Shown one piece after another: positions 9,088-21,390 of a DNA stretch of 64,000 nt (positions within the stretch are counted from its first letter, which is position 1; every line of letters starts with the position of its first letter). Origin of the DNA: Notolepis coatsorum (Eukaryota; Chordata; Actinopteri; Aulopiformes; Paralepididae). Position numbers and translations under genes: made by a program. The DNA lies in the NCBI GenBank assembly GCA_963971535.1, contig OZ020594.1, positions 115,045,127 to 115,109,126 of the forward strand. Direction: 5' to 3'. Under the pieces are notes generated by a model that made no database searches, had not been told where the DNA came from, and saw only the letters and a program-made list of their open reading frames with translations.

Positions 9088-12000
9088 TTTGAATATAATG
9101 ATATGGAACACTGGTGGGATAAACAAACAACACAAACGCAAAAGCGTGCTCACACTGCAGGCCACGTGAGCGGATCGGCGCGGCCGAGAAATCCGCTCTT
9201 CGCTCTTTAAAGCTTGGTCCGCTCCGCTAATCGCTCATGTTGACCCCGCCCCCAAGTCGCTCTCCGCTCCCTCACCGCTCACCTTGAATCGAGTGCTCCC
9301 CGCGCCAGATCGCTCAGCTTTTTTTTATTTTTTTTGGAGCATGGTGTAAATTAGCTCAAACTACAACAGTCTACACCCCCTGGGCCCCTTAACAATTGTT
9401 TGTATTGAGCAGCATTGTAATTGTACCCATTCTGCAATGTTAAATAACGTTGTTTATCCATTCACTAGCTCTATTAAGAGATGATAGTTAGCCAAGCCAC
9501 AATGCTATGGTCGCTGCCATTAACGTTAGCATGTAAGCTAACGACAACAACAATGGCGTCGATACTTTTCTAACAGGAGTGAGTGAAGGAGGAGGAGTGA
9601 AGCCTGAACAGGATATCACAGGTTCACCCTTCTCAATTCTCATTGGTTGAAAATGGCCTTCATGTTTGTACATCGCCATCTGTTGCTTTGGCATTGTACT
9701 ACATGTATATTATTACATCAGTGTTAAACCACTGTGTGAGCGTCCCGGAGTGGATTGGAGCGGAGGAGAACTCTCGCTCCGGACGTCGCGCCGACCCATT
9801 TTAAAACCCACTCCTCGCTCACGTCAAAACCGCCCGCTCCGCTCCCCGCGCCGCTCACGCTCCGATCCGCTCACATGGCCTGTCACACTGATGAAAAAAT
9901 AACATGTGGACGTGGCTCTACTAAGCGAAACGCACATTTTAGAGGAAGACATAGATACGTTAGCGGATAACACATACCATAATATTAGTCACTCTTCTTT
10001 TGGTACGAGAACTCGAGGTGTAGCAATAGTCGTCAGACGTAAATTAAATATCGAATTAAAGGGGGTATGGTCGGATGCTGAGGGGCGTATAACTATAGCT
10101 AGGATTGTACACAATAACAGAAAAATAGCGTTGGCAGCGGTATATGCCCCGAATTTGTACGAAGAGGGTTTCTTCACTTCACTAACCGATGAAATGTTAA
10201 ACCATCCCGAGTACTCATTTATAATAGGTGCAGATTTTAATGCCATTTGGAATCCAAGGATGGACAAATCTTACCTCGCCTTTTCCAGCGAACAAAAAAA
10301 TTCATCTAAAGCATTAAAAGATTGGTCAAAGACTACAGGGGTAAATGATTTATGGCGTTCACTTAATCCCACGACCCGAAAGTACTCCTGTCGATCGGCG
10401 AGACATAACACATTATCCAGAATTGATTATGTCTTTGCATCCCCGAGACTATTTGATAAATATGAAGTGGAAATGATACCCAATGCGCTTTCAGATCACT
10501 GTTATTTACTCCTAAAAGCAACATTTGGTATACTATCTTCCCGGGCCCCAAGATGGCGTTTTAATACGATGCTGCTTAACAACAAGGAATTCATTACACA
10601 ACACAAAGAAGCTCTCACAGTATTCCTACGGGAGAATGCAAACGCGGTGCAAGACCCCAGAATAATATGGATGTCGGTAAAGGGTATGATCAAGGATTAC
10701 ACGGATAGATTTTCCTCCATATTGCGCAAGAATCAATGCACAAAACTGTCTGAACTGGAAACGCTTTACTCAACGTTATTTAATTCTTTAAAATACAACA
10801 ACTCAACTAGACTAGAAAATCAAGTTAACGTACTAAAAACAGAGATCAATGCCATATACAGACAAAAATCGGAAATGCAAATACGCAGCACAAGACAACA
10901 GCAGTACTCCCAAGGTTCTAAACCTAGTCACCTATTAGCCATGCGATTAAGAATTAATGCAAAATTTGCAGATATAACTGCCATTAGAAAACAACAAGTA
11001 CTTGTAACAGACCCCAAAATAATAAACGATACATTCAAAGAATTCTACTCCGACTTATATAAATCAGAAACGACCTTCGATCAAAACAAATTGGACACAT
11101 ATCTTAATCAAATTATTCTCCCTAAACTTTCGGAGGATGACGCTAAACAGTTAGAAGCACCGATCACACTAGAGGAACTCAAGAAGGCCATATCCGAAAT
11201 GGAAAATGGTAAGGCTCCTGGAAGAGACGGTATCCCATCAGAAATGTACCTTTCTTGTTGGGACATATTTGGACCCTTATTACTAAATATGATCTTATAC
11301 TCAGTCAAGGAGGGGAGCTTCCATAAACACGACAATATTGCACTCATTTCAGTCCTTCTCAAAAAAGACAAAGACCCCACCGAGTGCGGTAGTTACAGAC
11401 CCTTAAGCCTCCTCGGAACCGATGTCAAACTGTACTCTAAGGTATTAGCCATCAGATTACAAAAGCATATGACGTCTTTAGTTCATCCGGACCAAACTGG
11501 CTTCATAAGAGGTCGCCTGATCAATGATAACATAAGACGAATACTGCACGTACTAGATGCAGACAAAGAGGACACCATACCTAAGGCGATGCTGTCCCTG
11601 GATGCTATGAAAGCATTTGACAGGCTGGAATGGTCGTTTCTATGGGCAGTATTAGAAAGGATGGGGTTAGGAAAAGGATTCATTGATATGATTAAAGTAT
11701 TATACAAAGACCCATCGGCCATGATTACAACAGGTACATTCATCTCCAAAATCTTTCCGGTATCACGCTCAGCCAGACAGGGTTGCCCTCTTAGTCCCGG
11801 ACTATTCGATCTATCATTAGAGCCTTTAGCACAATATATAAGACAATCCCAATACATAGAACCAATCGTAATCAAGGGCACACAACATAAAATTAGTTTA
11901 TATGCGGACGACGTAATATTGTTCATGCAAAGCCCCAACACCACATTGCCTCATCTACTCAAGTTGATAGAGAACTTTGGTGATTTATCAGGATTTAAAA

Positions 12001-13577
12001 TAAATTGGCCGAAGTCGGCTTTCCTTCCACTTAACACCCATGCAAAAAAAGACACAACCCTCCCAGGTGAGATACCCATGGTAAAACATTTTAGATGCTT
12101 GGGTGTGGAAATATTTCCCACCATAAGACAAACGGTGAAGCACAATTACACAAAAATACAGAACAAAATCAAAGACGACCTGGACAGGTGGGCAAAACTT
12201 AAAAACTCAGTACAGGCAAGGGTATCAATAGTTAAGATGGATGTACTACCAAGAATCAACTTCATCAGTTCAATGCTACCGTTACCCCCTCCAGAGGGTT
12301 ACTGGAAAAGATTACACTCCTCCACATACAAATTTATTTGGAATAACAAACCACCTCGCATAAAAAGATCCACCGCACAGAGAAATAAAGCAGACGGTGG
12401 CTTGGCAGTTCCAGATTTTTTCCAATATTTTAAGGCATACACATTAAGACCATTGACAATATGGTTTGATCCCCAGGCATTGGCATCCTGGAGAAAATTG
12501 GAAGAAAACATAGTAGCCCCACATAGACTGAAGGACATAGCACACACTAAACTACCAATCAAGCACTGTGAGCTTAAATTTGGCCCCATAATTACCCATG
12601 CAATCCGGATATGGCGTGAAACACACACAAAATATCCTAACCCTCAAAAATGGCATAATCATACTCCCATATTCAATAACAATGCACTCTTAATGGAAAA
12701 ACGTCCTATAAGATTCCCTATATGGGAAGAGCAAGGCATACACTCATTAGGGGATATTTTTAATAACCAGGGTTTTTGTAGTTATGGAGAAATATGCACA
12801 AAGTTTAACCTCACCGAGTCCACATGGCTTTTTTACATACAGTTACGCCTATGTTTGAGGTCTCACGGTGTTCCATTAGACATACCAGTTGAACACCACA
12901 GATACCACAAATTCTTCTATGAAAGAGATACATTGAGAGGTTTTGTATCAGGTTTTTATTATCAATTACTAACGTCCTCGTATGAAACCCTCCAACTAGA
13001 CTCTGTCTGGAGGAGGGATATACCAGACCTGGAAAGTGACTTTGATTGGCAAGAAGCATGGGCAAATGTCCGTCTTACATCAAGGAACCCGGACCATCAA
13101 CAAATCAATCTTAACTATATTCACAGGACATACTTGACTCCTGTAAGACTGAACAGAATGGGCCTTAAACAAGACTCAAAATGCTCCCAATGTACAAATG
13201 GAGACGAAGGGACATTTATGCACATGTATTGGGACTGCCCACCAGTTAAGGCATTCTGGAAAGATGTGACCCATCAATTATCAAAACTCGTATCTTGGAA
13301 TATACCAGTACACCCCTCTGTATTACTATTGAATGATGTTTTTGAGTTTGCAGTAAATCCACAGCTAAAGAGATTGGTTTTATCGGGTATCACAGTAGCT
13401 AAAAAACTGATCGCATCATGCTGGTTTCAACCGGAAAAAATTTGCAGGAAGGTTTGGTCTCTTACATATCTCGATGTGATTTATCAAGAAATATCTACAG
13501 CAAGAATTCTGGGTCTCAACGAATCCAAAATGTCAATGTGGTTAGAAGTGGTGGAGAGAATAAAAGCTAGCTTATAA
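9080..13577 (+). pseudogene. L1 ORF2 (endonuclease-reverse transcriptase), interrupted
   Basis: ORF2p nicks DNA and copies L1 RNA onto the target. It starts MASLNIMIWNTGG at 9080, is broken by a hAT at 9158..9882, and meets one nonsense codon (TAA 9900..9902, where copy B has GAA). From 9906 it is open for 1223 codons. Endonuclease motifs LLSETH, GADFNAIWN and SDHC are present. RT motifs include SLLGTDVKLYSK, QTGFIRGR, LSLDAMKAFDRLEW, RQGCPLSPGLF and YADD at 11901..11912. The C-terminal cysteine motif CSQC...HMYWDC is intact. Without the hAT and the stop it would match copy B over its length. Confidence 0.88.
9158..9882. mobile_element. Non-autonomous hAT inserted in L1 ORF2
   Basis: The 8-bp target repeat TCACACTG lies at 9150..9157 and 9883..9890. 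Ends are CAGGCCACGTGAGCGGATCG and, inverted, CAGGCCATGTGAGCGGATCG. Many GAGCGGA/CCGCTC words cluster near both ends, which look like subterminal transposase sites. Copy B gives the empty site with one TCACACTG. About 9383..9450 is a piece of the LINE 3' UTR described at 1913. There is no transposase frame. Confidence 0.92.
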
Positions 13578-14048
13578 TGGTAGTGTCTGGTTAGAGTGAG
13601 GGATAATGGAGGTACTATCCAAGGAGGGGTCCGGGAGGGGGGGGGTTCGAGCTGGAGCATATGTGTGTAGGGTTTTAGAAAATAGGTATTAGGGGTATAT
13701 CCTGTATAAGGCATTTGTATAATTGGTAATTTCGTTGGATATACACTATATACGTTAAAATATTATTATAGACTTTTTTTTGTTTTCTGTTTCTGTACTT
13801 GCATGTCATTTTAGCCACCTTGTCTATTAGTTTCATTATGCATTATGTGTTGAGTACTGACTTTTAATAATTTTTGTTTTGCAATAAAAAAAATAAAAAA
13901 AAATTATATATATATATATATTTTTTTTTTATACAGCTACTGTTTTATATATACTGTTTTTTAGTAATAACTAGAAAGTAATGGTATTTATTCAACAACA
14001 GGTGATTGATTAATGATACTAATACAAATCTATACAATGAGTATGGGG

Positions 14049-14314
14049 CGTACGAATGTGAGAAGGTCCGGAAAATGTGGGATCAAATTGTGATATTCCT
14101 AAGTAAGGTCCTGAATGTGAAGATAAATAACGCCCCAATGGCATGTGTTTTGGGTATAGTACCGAAAGGGATTAAACTGCCTAAATACCGGGGAATGTGG
14201 TATAGAATGGCCATGATATCAGGATGTAGAATTGCATTACGACATTGGAAATCACCTGTTGATATTACTTTTAAAGAATGGATTCGGACAGCATCATATG
14301 AAAGGGTGACATAG
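14049..14314 (+). pseudogene. L1 ORF2 C-terminal remnant
   Basis: About 88 codons remain up to TAG at 14312. The motif ALRHWKSP..TFKEW matches the end of L1 ORF2p. The in-frame start at 14006 lies in flanking sequence before the duplicated target site, so it is not the native start. Confidence 0.7.
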
Positions 14315-15137
14315 AGTCGCAGGGAGAGAGGATATTTTCGCTGAGATATGGGACAGTTTTCTACACCTGACTGAACGATCTGAGGACAAATGAGTAAGAT
14401 GGGATTACAATATTATCAAGGATGAATATGAAAAAGGGGATTTGATCTGATGGTACTTGTGCTCTATAATATATTATGTATATATGTACATATATTTTAT
14501 GTCCGGATGGTGTGTCTATGGAACGGTCACTGTCTCTATCACACTCACATGTGCGCAGATATAGCCACATACAAGTATCTAGGATACACATATTCATATG
14601 TGTACATAATAGGTTTACACGCACTCATATACACAAGGATAAGGTATACACGTCAGGGGCACACATACATGCACATACTCATATATAGGAAATAGACATA
14701 CATACACCTACATATACACATAGTTGAGATATAGGCTTTCACTGACACATAGGGGGATACACAAGTATATAGGAGACACACACATGCGTAGCTGAAACGT
14801 AAAAAAAATTAAATTAAAAAAAATAAATTAAAAAAGAGAAAAGAAAAGATGCAGCACATACCTGCTCGCAGGTAGATCGGTCTACATGTAACGTATGACG
14901 TATATATATATATATATATCAGGGATGTATATGCACAATGTATAGTATGTTTTTTTTTCGTAAGTGCTTCTTTAATTTCCATGTCAGTTATTAGTGTATT
15001 TGTATGAGTCTCTTGCATGTTTTGTATGTTGTCACAAAAAATGAAAAAGGCGAATCTTGGATGTTGCATATTATGCTGTGAAAAGGTACTCTGTAAATAA
15101 TGTAAAGATTTGTGCAAAAATATCAAAAAAAAAAAAA
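14049..15137 (+). mobile_element. 3' fragment of a third L1 type
   Basis: A 15-bp target duplication ACAATGAGTATGGGG lies at 14034..14048 and 15138..15152, and a run of A ends the insert. The only coding part is 14049..14314, reading KVRKMWDQIVIFLSK ... MWYRMAMISGCRIALRHWK, the usual C-terminus of L1 ORF2. The 3' UTR holds ACA/CATATA-rich repeats (14560..14800). It is a 5'-truncated insertion of an L1 unlike copies A and B. Confidence 0.85.
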
Positions 15138-15152
15138 ACAATGAGTATGGGG

Positions 15153-16130
15153 CTGCAGCACTGCAGATATACCCTACTCCAATGATCCACACGGACATTA
15201 TTCGTTGCTGCACTTGCTTCCAGAAGGCTGAGGCTCTGTTGTGATTTTTGCACAATAAATATTCAACATTCTCTTTTGAGACTCCGCCTCAGTCTCTTAT
15301 CATTTGGCACTAAAAGCTAAACATTGTCACCGATAGGGCTGTCCGCAACATGTCATTAATTGTGTACGCGACGTGGTCGATCACTAGTGACGACGACGTG
15401 AGCTAGGTTAGCTAGCATGAGCTACCGGGAGATGGAAAGACTGTAACTTTACTGGTGAAAATGTGATTTACGTTGGAATACTCCTTTGCCAACTTGCTGT
15501 ACTTTGCTTGCAGGTCTGCAGCCATTATTGCTTGATTATGAATAGCCCCAACTTTAGCCAAGGTAACGTTATGGCTAAACCTTTAACGTTAGTTAATGCT
15601 AGCTTTCGGTTAGCTGTTCAATGCTAATAACACCACCAAGCGAACCCATCAGAGCTCCCCGTCAACACCGCTCTGTCGGGAGGATGGCATTTAAGAAAGT
15701 ATCTGCTGTTAAAATGACAAACAGCATTGACACTTTAATTCACGGTCGGTTAAACACACGTTTGTTTTATAATGCTCACAGCAGACCGCAGTGTTGTTGA
15801 TAAATTGTGGGGCCGGGTGATTATTTACAGTCGTTTATTTCTGATTTGTTTCCATAGCCGGTCTCAGTTATGCTGTGGCTGAGATGGGTCGGGACTAATG
15901 TAGCTGATAGGAGACTGCTTCTCGGCTATACGAATTAAAGCCACGATTGAAAATAATGTACTTTCTTCTTGACAATAGCATATACTATAACAATAATACG
16001 AGAGTAGAACAATGAATCTCACTGCCATGTAGCCTATGTATAGCCTGCCTATGTGATCAATAAAAATGCGAACTTGAATACCATCATCATATTTATATGT
16101 TGTGTCTGTCCACTATGTTTGTTACTTTGT
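15153..16130. other. Non-coding, one possible hAT end
   Basis: No gene seen. TAGGGCTGTCC at about 15335 matches the end of the hAT at 404, but no right end was found. GCTAGC/GTTAGC words recur near 15400..15620. Confidence 0.4.
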
Positions 16131-16205
16131 TATTTTTTTCCCCTATGTAAAGCGACCTTGGGTCTCTTGAAAGGCGCTATATAAAATGAAGCTATTATTA
16201 TTATC
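16131..16205 (+). repeat. SINE/L2-type 3' tail
   Basis: TGTAAAGCGACCTTGGG, then TTGAAAGGCGCTATATAAAA, then ATTATTATT is the conserved tail of many fish SINEs and L2 LINEs. The 5' part is not recognisable. Confidence 0.6.
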
Positions 16206-16566
16206 ACATCTGTGCGGGAGCTCACAAATACACTGTCTTAGTCTCAGTGAAGTTTCAACGGAGGTCATCTATTCTAACCAACAAATTGAAGGAGAAAGCA
16301 TTTCGTTGTGACCAATCTTATTTGGAAACATGACACACAAAATAATAGTATTTAGCTTTTTATTTGAAACAATATTTAATCGCGTTTGGAGGTGGGTGTT
16401 CTGCGTATGGAAATGCACTGTGCATTTTTTTATTCTATCACAAAGCTGTTTAATCAAATCACCAGCCAGTATTTCAGTTATTCTGGTTGCTGTGCTATCT
16501 GAGGGGGATTTGCTTTTGTTTGCCTTCAAACATGGTCTCCATCACTTCAGTCATACATTATTTTAT

Positions 16567-18500
16567 TATGTATGCATCATTTACATTTTACATTTAGTCA
16601 TTTAGCTGACGCTTTTATCCAAAGCGACTTACAAGTTCTGTACGATAAGCCATCAGGAAGGGCACAACTCTATCAGCTGAGTAACAATGTTCATCAAAGT
16701 GTTGAGTGCTACAGTGTAGGTTAGTTTATTAGGACAAGTGCATGACAGTATGGTTAGTTAGGGTTAGATTTTTCTTTTTTTAATTCAGATAATGGTTGAA
16801 GAAGTGCGTCTTTAGTCGACGGCGAAAGATTGGACGTGTTTCGGCTGTCCTAACTGGGGTGGGTAGTTCATTCCACCATTGTGGGGCAAGGACTGAGAAT
16901 AGGCAACTTCTCTTTGATGACCCTCCCGGAGCTTGGATAGGAGTAGGTCTGAGGCGGCCAGAAGATGCAGAGCGTAGGGGTCTTGAGGGTGTGTAGTTAG
17001 AGACCATTGACCGGAGGTAGGTGGGAGCAGTTCCCTTTGCCGCACGGTATGCTAGGTCGAGGGCCTTGAAGCGGATTCGTGCAGCAATGGGGAGCCAGTG
17101 CAGGTCCCTAAGAAGTGGGGTGACATGGGCCGACTTCGGTAGGTTTGAGATCAGGCGGGCCGCTGCGTTCTGAATGAGTTGAAGAGGCTTAGTGGCAGTG
17201 GCCGGGAGGCCAGCGAGCAGTGCGTTGCAGTAGTCGAGGCGGGAGATGACTGTTGATTGGACGAGGAGTTGGGTGGCTTCTTTTGTCAGGAAGGGGCGGA
17301 TCCTTCTGACGTTGCTCAGGAGGAATCGGCAGGTTCTGGTTGTCGCTGCGATGTGAGCAGAGAAGTTCAACTGGTCGTCGAGGACAACACCAAGGTTCTT
17401 GGCGGTCGGGGACGCGGTCACAGCTGCATTCTCGACTGTGATGGAAAGGTCGGTCAGGGGGGAGGATTTGGCCGGCAGGTGGAGCAATTCTGTTTTGCTT
17501 AGGTTCAGTTTGAGGTGGTTGGTCGTCATCCAGGCGGAGATGTCGGACAGACAGGCCGAGATCCGCTCAGAGATGTGGATATCTGAGGGAGGGAAGGAGA
17601 GGAAGAGTTGAGTATCGTCGGCATAACAGTGGTAGGAGAAGCCATGAGACGTGATAATGTTACCCAGTGATTTAGTGTAGAGGGAGAAGAGAAGGGGTCC
17701 TAAAACCGAGCCCTGGGGGACACCCGTCCGCAGGGGGCGGGTGGCCGACAGGGTCCCTCTCCATGACACTTGGTAGGAGCGGTCATTGAGGTATGATGAC
17801 AACCATGTCAGCGCAGAGCCAGCCACTCCCATTCCTGCGAGGGCCGCGAGGAGGATCTGGTGGTTGACTGTGTCGAAGGCTGCAGATAGATCTAGGAGAA
17901 TCAGGACAGAGGAGAGGCCTTTCGCTTTTGCTAAGTGAAGTGCCTCTGTGACCGCAATGAGGGCTGTCTCTGTGGAGTGACCAGTCCTGAAGCCTGACTG
18001 ATTAGGGTCTAGGAGGTCATTCTGTAAGAGATAAGCAGTAAGTTGGTTGGATACAGCACGTTCAAGTGTTTTAGAAAGGAAGGAGAGAAGAGAGACAGGA
18101 CGGTAGTTGCCTATGACGGTAGGGTTCAGGGATGGTTTTTTTATGAGGGGCATGACTCTGGCTTGTTTTAGGGAGGTGGGGACCACCCCCGAGTTGAGTG
18201 AGGAGTTGATGGTTGCAGTTAGGAATGGGAGGATGTCTGGTGCTATGGTCTGGAGGAGTGGGGAAGGTAGCCGGTCCAGCTGGCATGTAGTCGGACGGTT
18301 CGACGTTACCAGTGTCAGGGTCTCGGCTTCTGTAATGGGAGAGAAAGATGACAGAGTGAAGGATGAGGTTCTCGATTCAGCATTTGGAATGGGTGGGGGT
18401 TGGGAGAAGGAGCTGCGGATGTTCTCCACTTTTTCCTCAAAGAAGATCGCAAAGTCTTCGGCATCAGAGAGAGATAATGGCTTCTTGTGTTTAGCCAACA
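16567..18500 (-). mobile_element. L2-type LINE, 5' truncated
   Basis: The 3' end (left edge on this strand) is the classic L2 tail: TTGTAAGTCGCTTTGGAT, AAAGCGTCAGCTAAATG, then AAATGT repeats. The 5' end stops inside the RT N-terminus, joined to the hAT transposase relic. About 210 bp of 3' UTR separate the stop from the tail. Confidence 0.88.
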
Positions 18501-18501
18501 C
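16780..18501 (-). pseudogene. L2 reverse transcriptase, open but N-terminally truncated
   Basis: The frame is open for 573 codons. RT motifs appear in order: NYRPVSLLSFLSKTLER, QSGFRTGHSTETAL, LILLDLSAAFDTVNH, GVPQGSVLGPLLFSLY, YADD (minus strand 17625..17614), and the C-terminal FSVLAPQWWNELP. The endonuclease domain is missing. The first ten residues (MLAKHKKPLS) belong to the hAT transposase next door, so the apparent start is a fusion made by insertion. The uninterrupted RT frame suggests a fairly recent copy. It would not be autonomous. Confidence 0.85.
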
Positions 18502-18830
18502 TCATGCCACTGAGTGAGGACTTGGTTGCTTTTTCGCGTTGTGACATAGATTTAACAATAATTCTGCTTGCAGCTTGATATGATGATTTCATTACATTTA
18601 TTTTTGTTGTTCTTAGCACTGAATTTTGAGGGAAGGTTGCATCAAAATAACTGTTTTGTTTCGTAGTGGCGTTTCAAATTGCCACTCTTCACAAGAGCTA
18701 CCATTTCTTGGCATATTATATCACATTGGTTTGGTGCTGGGACTCAGGATGAACGCATCTTTTTCAGTCCATTCACCTTTGAATTGCAGTCGACTTTTCT
18801 TTTACTCGTCATCTTTGAACATGCCATATT

Positions 18831-19593
18831 TTTCTGCTGCCTGCCTGCTGGCGAAACTAAAGGCTACTAGCTACATTTATCTCACCGAGATAAAACTGGG
18901 AGCGAGGCTACTGTAGATCAGGGGAGTTTTTAGGGTTAGAAAACATTGGGGGCTTTTTTTTTAAACACAGAAATACGCAATTTTAGAGTAATTAGAGATG
19001 AATACTGAAGAACTAGAATCATTAGAGGTTCTCAAAGCCATGTACATGAGAGGGATCTGCGCAGTCCCCATAGAAAATTCAAAGTTAACAGGACCAAATC
19101 ATCAGTTTCTTATTTATTTATTTAACCTTTATTTAGCCAGATAAAACATTGATCTGGTCTAAGAGGCCCCAACAGGAGTACAAATATACATATATACACA
19201 TATATATATACATATATATATATATATAATATATATACATATACTGTACATACATACACACCAATAACAAAATAAAAACATAGTTAAGAATCATACACAT
19301 AAGCAAATAAACAAAAACAAACATATGCACAGCCTATGTACAAAAGAAATAAACCGTTCATCTCTAGTCTTTACAGTTTTCTTCAATTGCATAAACACTC
19401 AAATCAAAAGTATCACACAATTATCAAAACCTTACACTCAAGGAGCAAAACATAGGCCCAGATTTGCACCCCTATAAGCACAATGTCAGCCTCACACTTT
19501 TTGCAAAACAATACACACAGTGATTTGCAAAACACTAAACACACTTGCATTACATTAGACACAGAATGTCAAATTACCACACATATGAGCCAA
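18831..19593. other. Non-coding with simple repeats
   Basis: No gene seen. About 19110..19180 (TTATTTAACCTTTATTTAG) resembles a common fish repeat end. 19184..19260 is a CATATA-rich microsatellite. 19365..19590 is A/C-rich with repeated AAACACT and ACACA words, like a MITE terminus. Confidence 0.4.
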
Positions 19594-19800
19594 TTGCAGG
19601 GGTGTAAAGTACTTGAGTAATTGTACTTCGTTACAATACTTAAGTACTGTTTTGGGGGATTTGTACTTTACTCAAGTATTATTAGGTTTGTATACTTTGT
19701 ACTTTTACTCCATTACATTTCATAGAAAAAAAACATACTTTTTACTCCTTACATTTAAAATGCAGACCTACAAAGTACAAATCTCACAGGTCCAACCATT
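19594..19800. repeat. hAT MITE left half
   Basis: CAGGGGTGTAAAGTACTTGA and repeated GTACTTT/AAGTACTG motifs are the left part of a well-known fish hAT family. A right end (AGTACTTTACACC) was not found. Confidence 0.55.
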
Positions 19801-20011
19801 TTAATTAGTATATTTGAATTGTTTATCCGGCCGAACTAACGTTAACGTTAATAATCCTGCGACCGCAGGTAAACAGCCAATCAAATCCCCATCAATGGAA
19901 AATGAACCCGCCCATACCCATGCTGATTGGTCCTTGTGCAACACTAGAAAGCGGGGATCTTTGATTAAACACCTGCTATCAGAAGAATAGACAGTCAGAT
20001 CCGCATTATGC

Positions 20012-20211
20012 TGTGGTTAATATTGTGATATTATTCAGGGTACTCCAGTATTCTGTTTTAATATTGTGATATTATTCAGGGTACTCCAGTATTCTGCCTT
20101 TAATATTGTGATATTATTCAGGATAATCCAGTATGCTGTGGTTAATATTGTGATATTATTCAGGATACACCATTCTGTTTTTAATATTGTGATATTATTC
20201 ATGCTGTGATG
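20012..20211. repeat. Minisatellite, about 41 bp x 5
   Basis: TAATATTGTGATATTATTCA starts at 20018, 20059, 20101, 20143 and 20182, each followed by GGGTACTCCAGTATTCTG or a variant. Confidence 0.88.
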
Positions 20212-20409
20212 TGAATGCTGTCCATGTTAGTTTACCTTCAATGGAGCAGTGCATTAAATAATTTGAATGCAAAAAAAGTGTCCTCTGTTCTTTCATTTCA
20301 GCATTGTCTATCGCAGAACACATTCCATTGTGGGCAGAGTGTATTCTTGGTTTCATTCCAGCCTTGCCTAAACACCAGCTGATGATTTCACTAATTGGCT
20401 CACCTCTTC

Positions 20410-20772
20410 AACTAACTCACCTGGTGCAATGTATAGTTCAAATAGATTATATAGTTCAATATAGTTCACCAAACACTACACAAGACAACCAATGATGCAG
20501 ACTGATGAAAATATACATTTTCTCCCATTTTCCCAAATCAGTCAACATGTCAACATGGAGAATCACAACAAAAAAGTATCTTGCCAGATCCAGCTAGGCA
20601 AAGAGATACTGTCTGGTATTTTGGTTTTTGTTTTACTGTAATTTTAACCTGTACTGGATACAGTATTTTATGTTTGTCTGATATTTGCTGAGCTTACAGT
20701 GTTATGCACATAGTAGCATGAAAACTTGTTTGTTTTGTTGTGATTCTCCATGTTGAAATGTTGACTGATTTG
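20410..20772. repeat. Fold-back DNA element, left arm and start of right arm
   Basis: AATCAGTCAACATG...GAGAATCACAAC (about 20534..20572) is repeated inverted at 20734..20772. The inversion continues beyond the L1 insertion: CAGACTGATGAAAATATA at about 20500 pairs with TATTTTCATCAGTCTGC near 25862. CACCAAACACTACACAAGAC at about 20468 pairs with its complement near 25992..26012. Arms are about 165 bp. No transposase frame. Confidence 0.65.
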
Positions 20773-20914
20773 GTTATATGTTTTAAATCTTTTTATTTTT
20801 CATGAGGTTTCACATTCAATCGACAGATCTACAGAATGTTCAGTGTCACTCTCATGAACAATTTTTAACAATTTTCCTTGTGCTCCCCACTCAATCCATT
20901 CTCCCATCTCTCAC

Positions 20915-21017
20915 TCACACTCACACACTGGGACATACACACACATACACGCGCACACACGCGCATACAGGCATACACACACACACATACACACATACAC
21001 TTGCCCACATACACACA
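20915..21017. repeat. CA-rich microsatellite
   Basis: ACACACATACACGCGCACACACG-type impure CA repeat within the 3' UTR of L1 copy C. Frames through it are not genes. Confidence 0.9.
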
Positions 21018-21390
21018 AATAAACAATTAGACAACAAAACAAAAAGAAAATAATAATAATAAAAATAAAGTAAAAGTAAAATAAAATAAAGGGACAGTAG
21101 GTAAATCATAAGTAAATAAGGAATAAGGAATAAAAGTGCAAATGTCGGTATTGTAAACAGTGACATTTTATAGTACCCAGTTGCTCACACCCGCTTATCG
21201 ATAGCTACTCCGACAGAGAAGGGTCCGGGCCGCTGCGTGTTCAGCTCCCTTTCCCAGACCCGACCCCGTGGGGGCAGGGTTTGACAGCCATGCGCAGGCA
21301 ACCAGGCACTTACACGCAGACAAAGAGCCTCAACAGATCAGCTAATCTAATCTGCTAAAACTCCACGTCTGTTATTTAGATATGACACAT

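Larger units (their letters stand above)
6608..13900 (+). mobile_element. L1-type LINE, near full length (copy A)
   Basis: The order is a short leader (about 157 bp), ORF1, an inter-ORF region of 1.1 kb, ORF2, a 3' UTR of about 0.3 kb and an A-rich tail near 13886..13903. A possible target repeat AAATTATATATATAT occurs at about 6592 and 13901, but both sites are TA-rich, so the limits are approximate. The hAT at 9158..9882 is a later insertion. Copy B (46065..51594) belongs to the same subfamily. Confidence 0.8.
16330..18830 (-). pseudogene. hAT (GTF2IRD2/ZBED-like) transposase relic, split by an L2
   Basis: On the minus strand an ATG at 18827 is followed, across frameshifts, by FKGEWTEKDAFILSPSTKPM, then EMVALVKSGNLKRHYETK (BED-type finger region), then LAKHKKPLS. 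After the L2 insertion the text resumes with MTEVMETMFEGKQ and PSDSTATRITEILAGDLIKQLC, the next conserved block of these transposases. Several stops and frameshifts show it is dead. The remaining catalytic and dimerisation parts are absent. The match rests on remembered family motifs, with moderate confidence. Confidence 0.65.
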
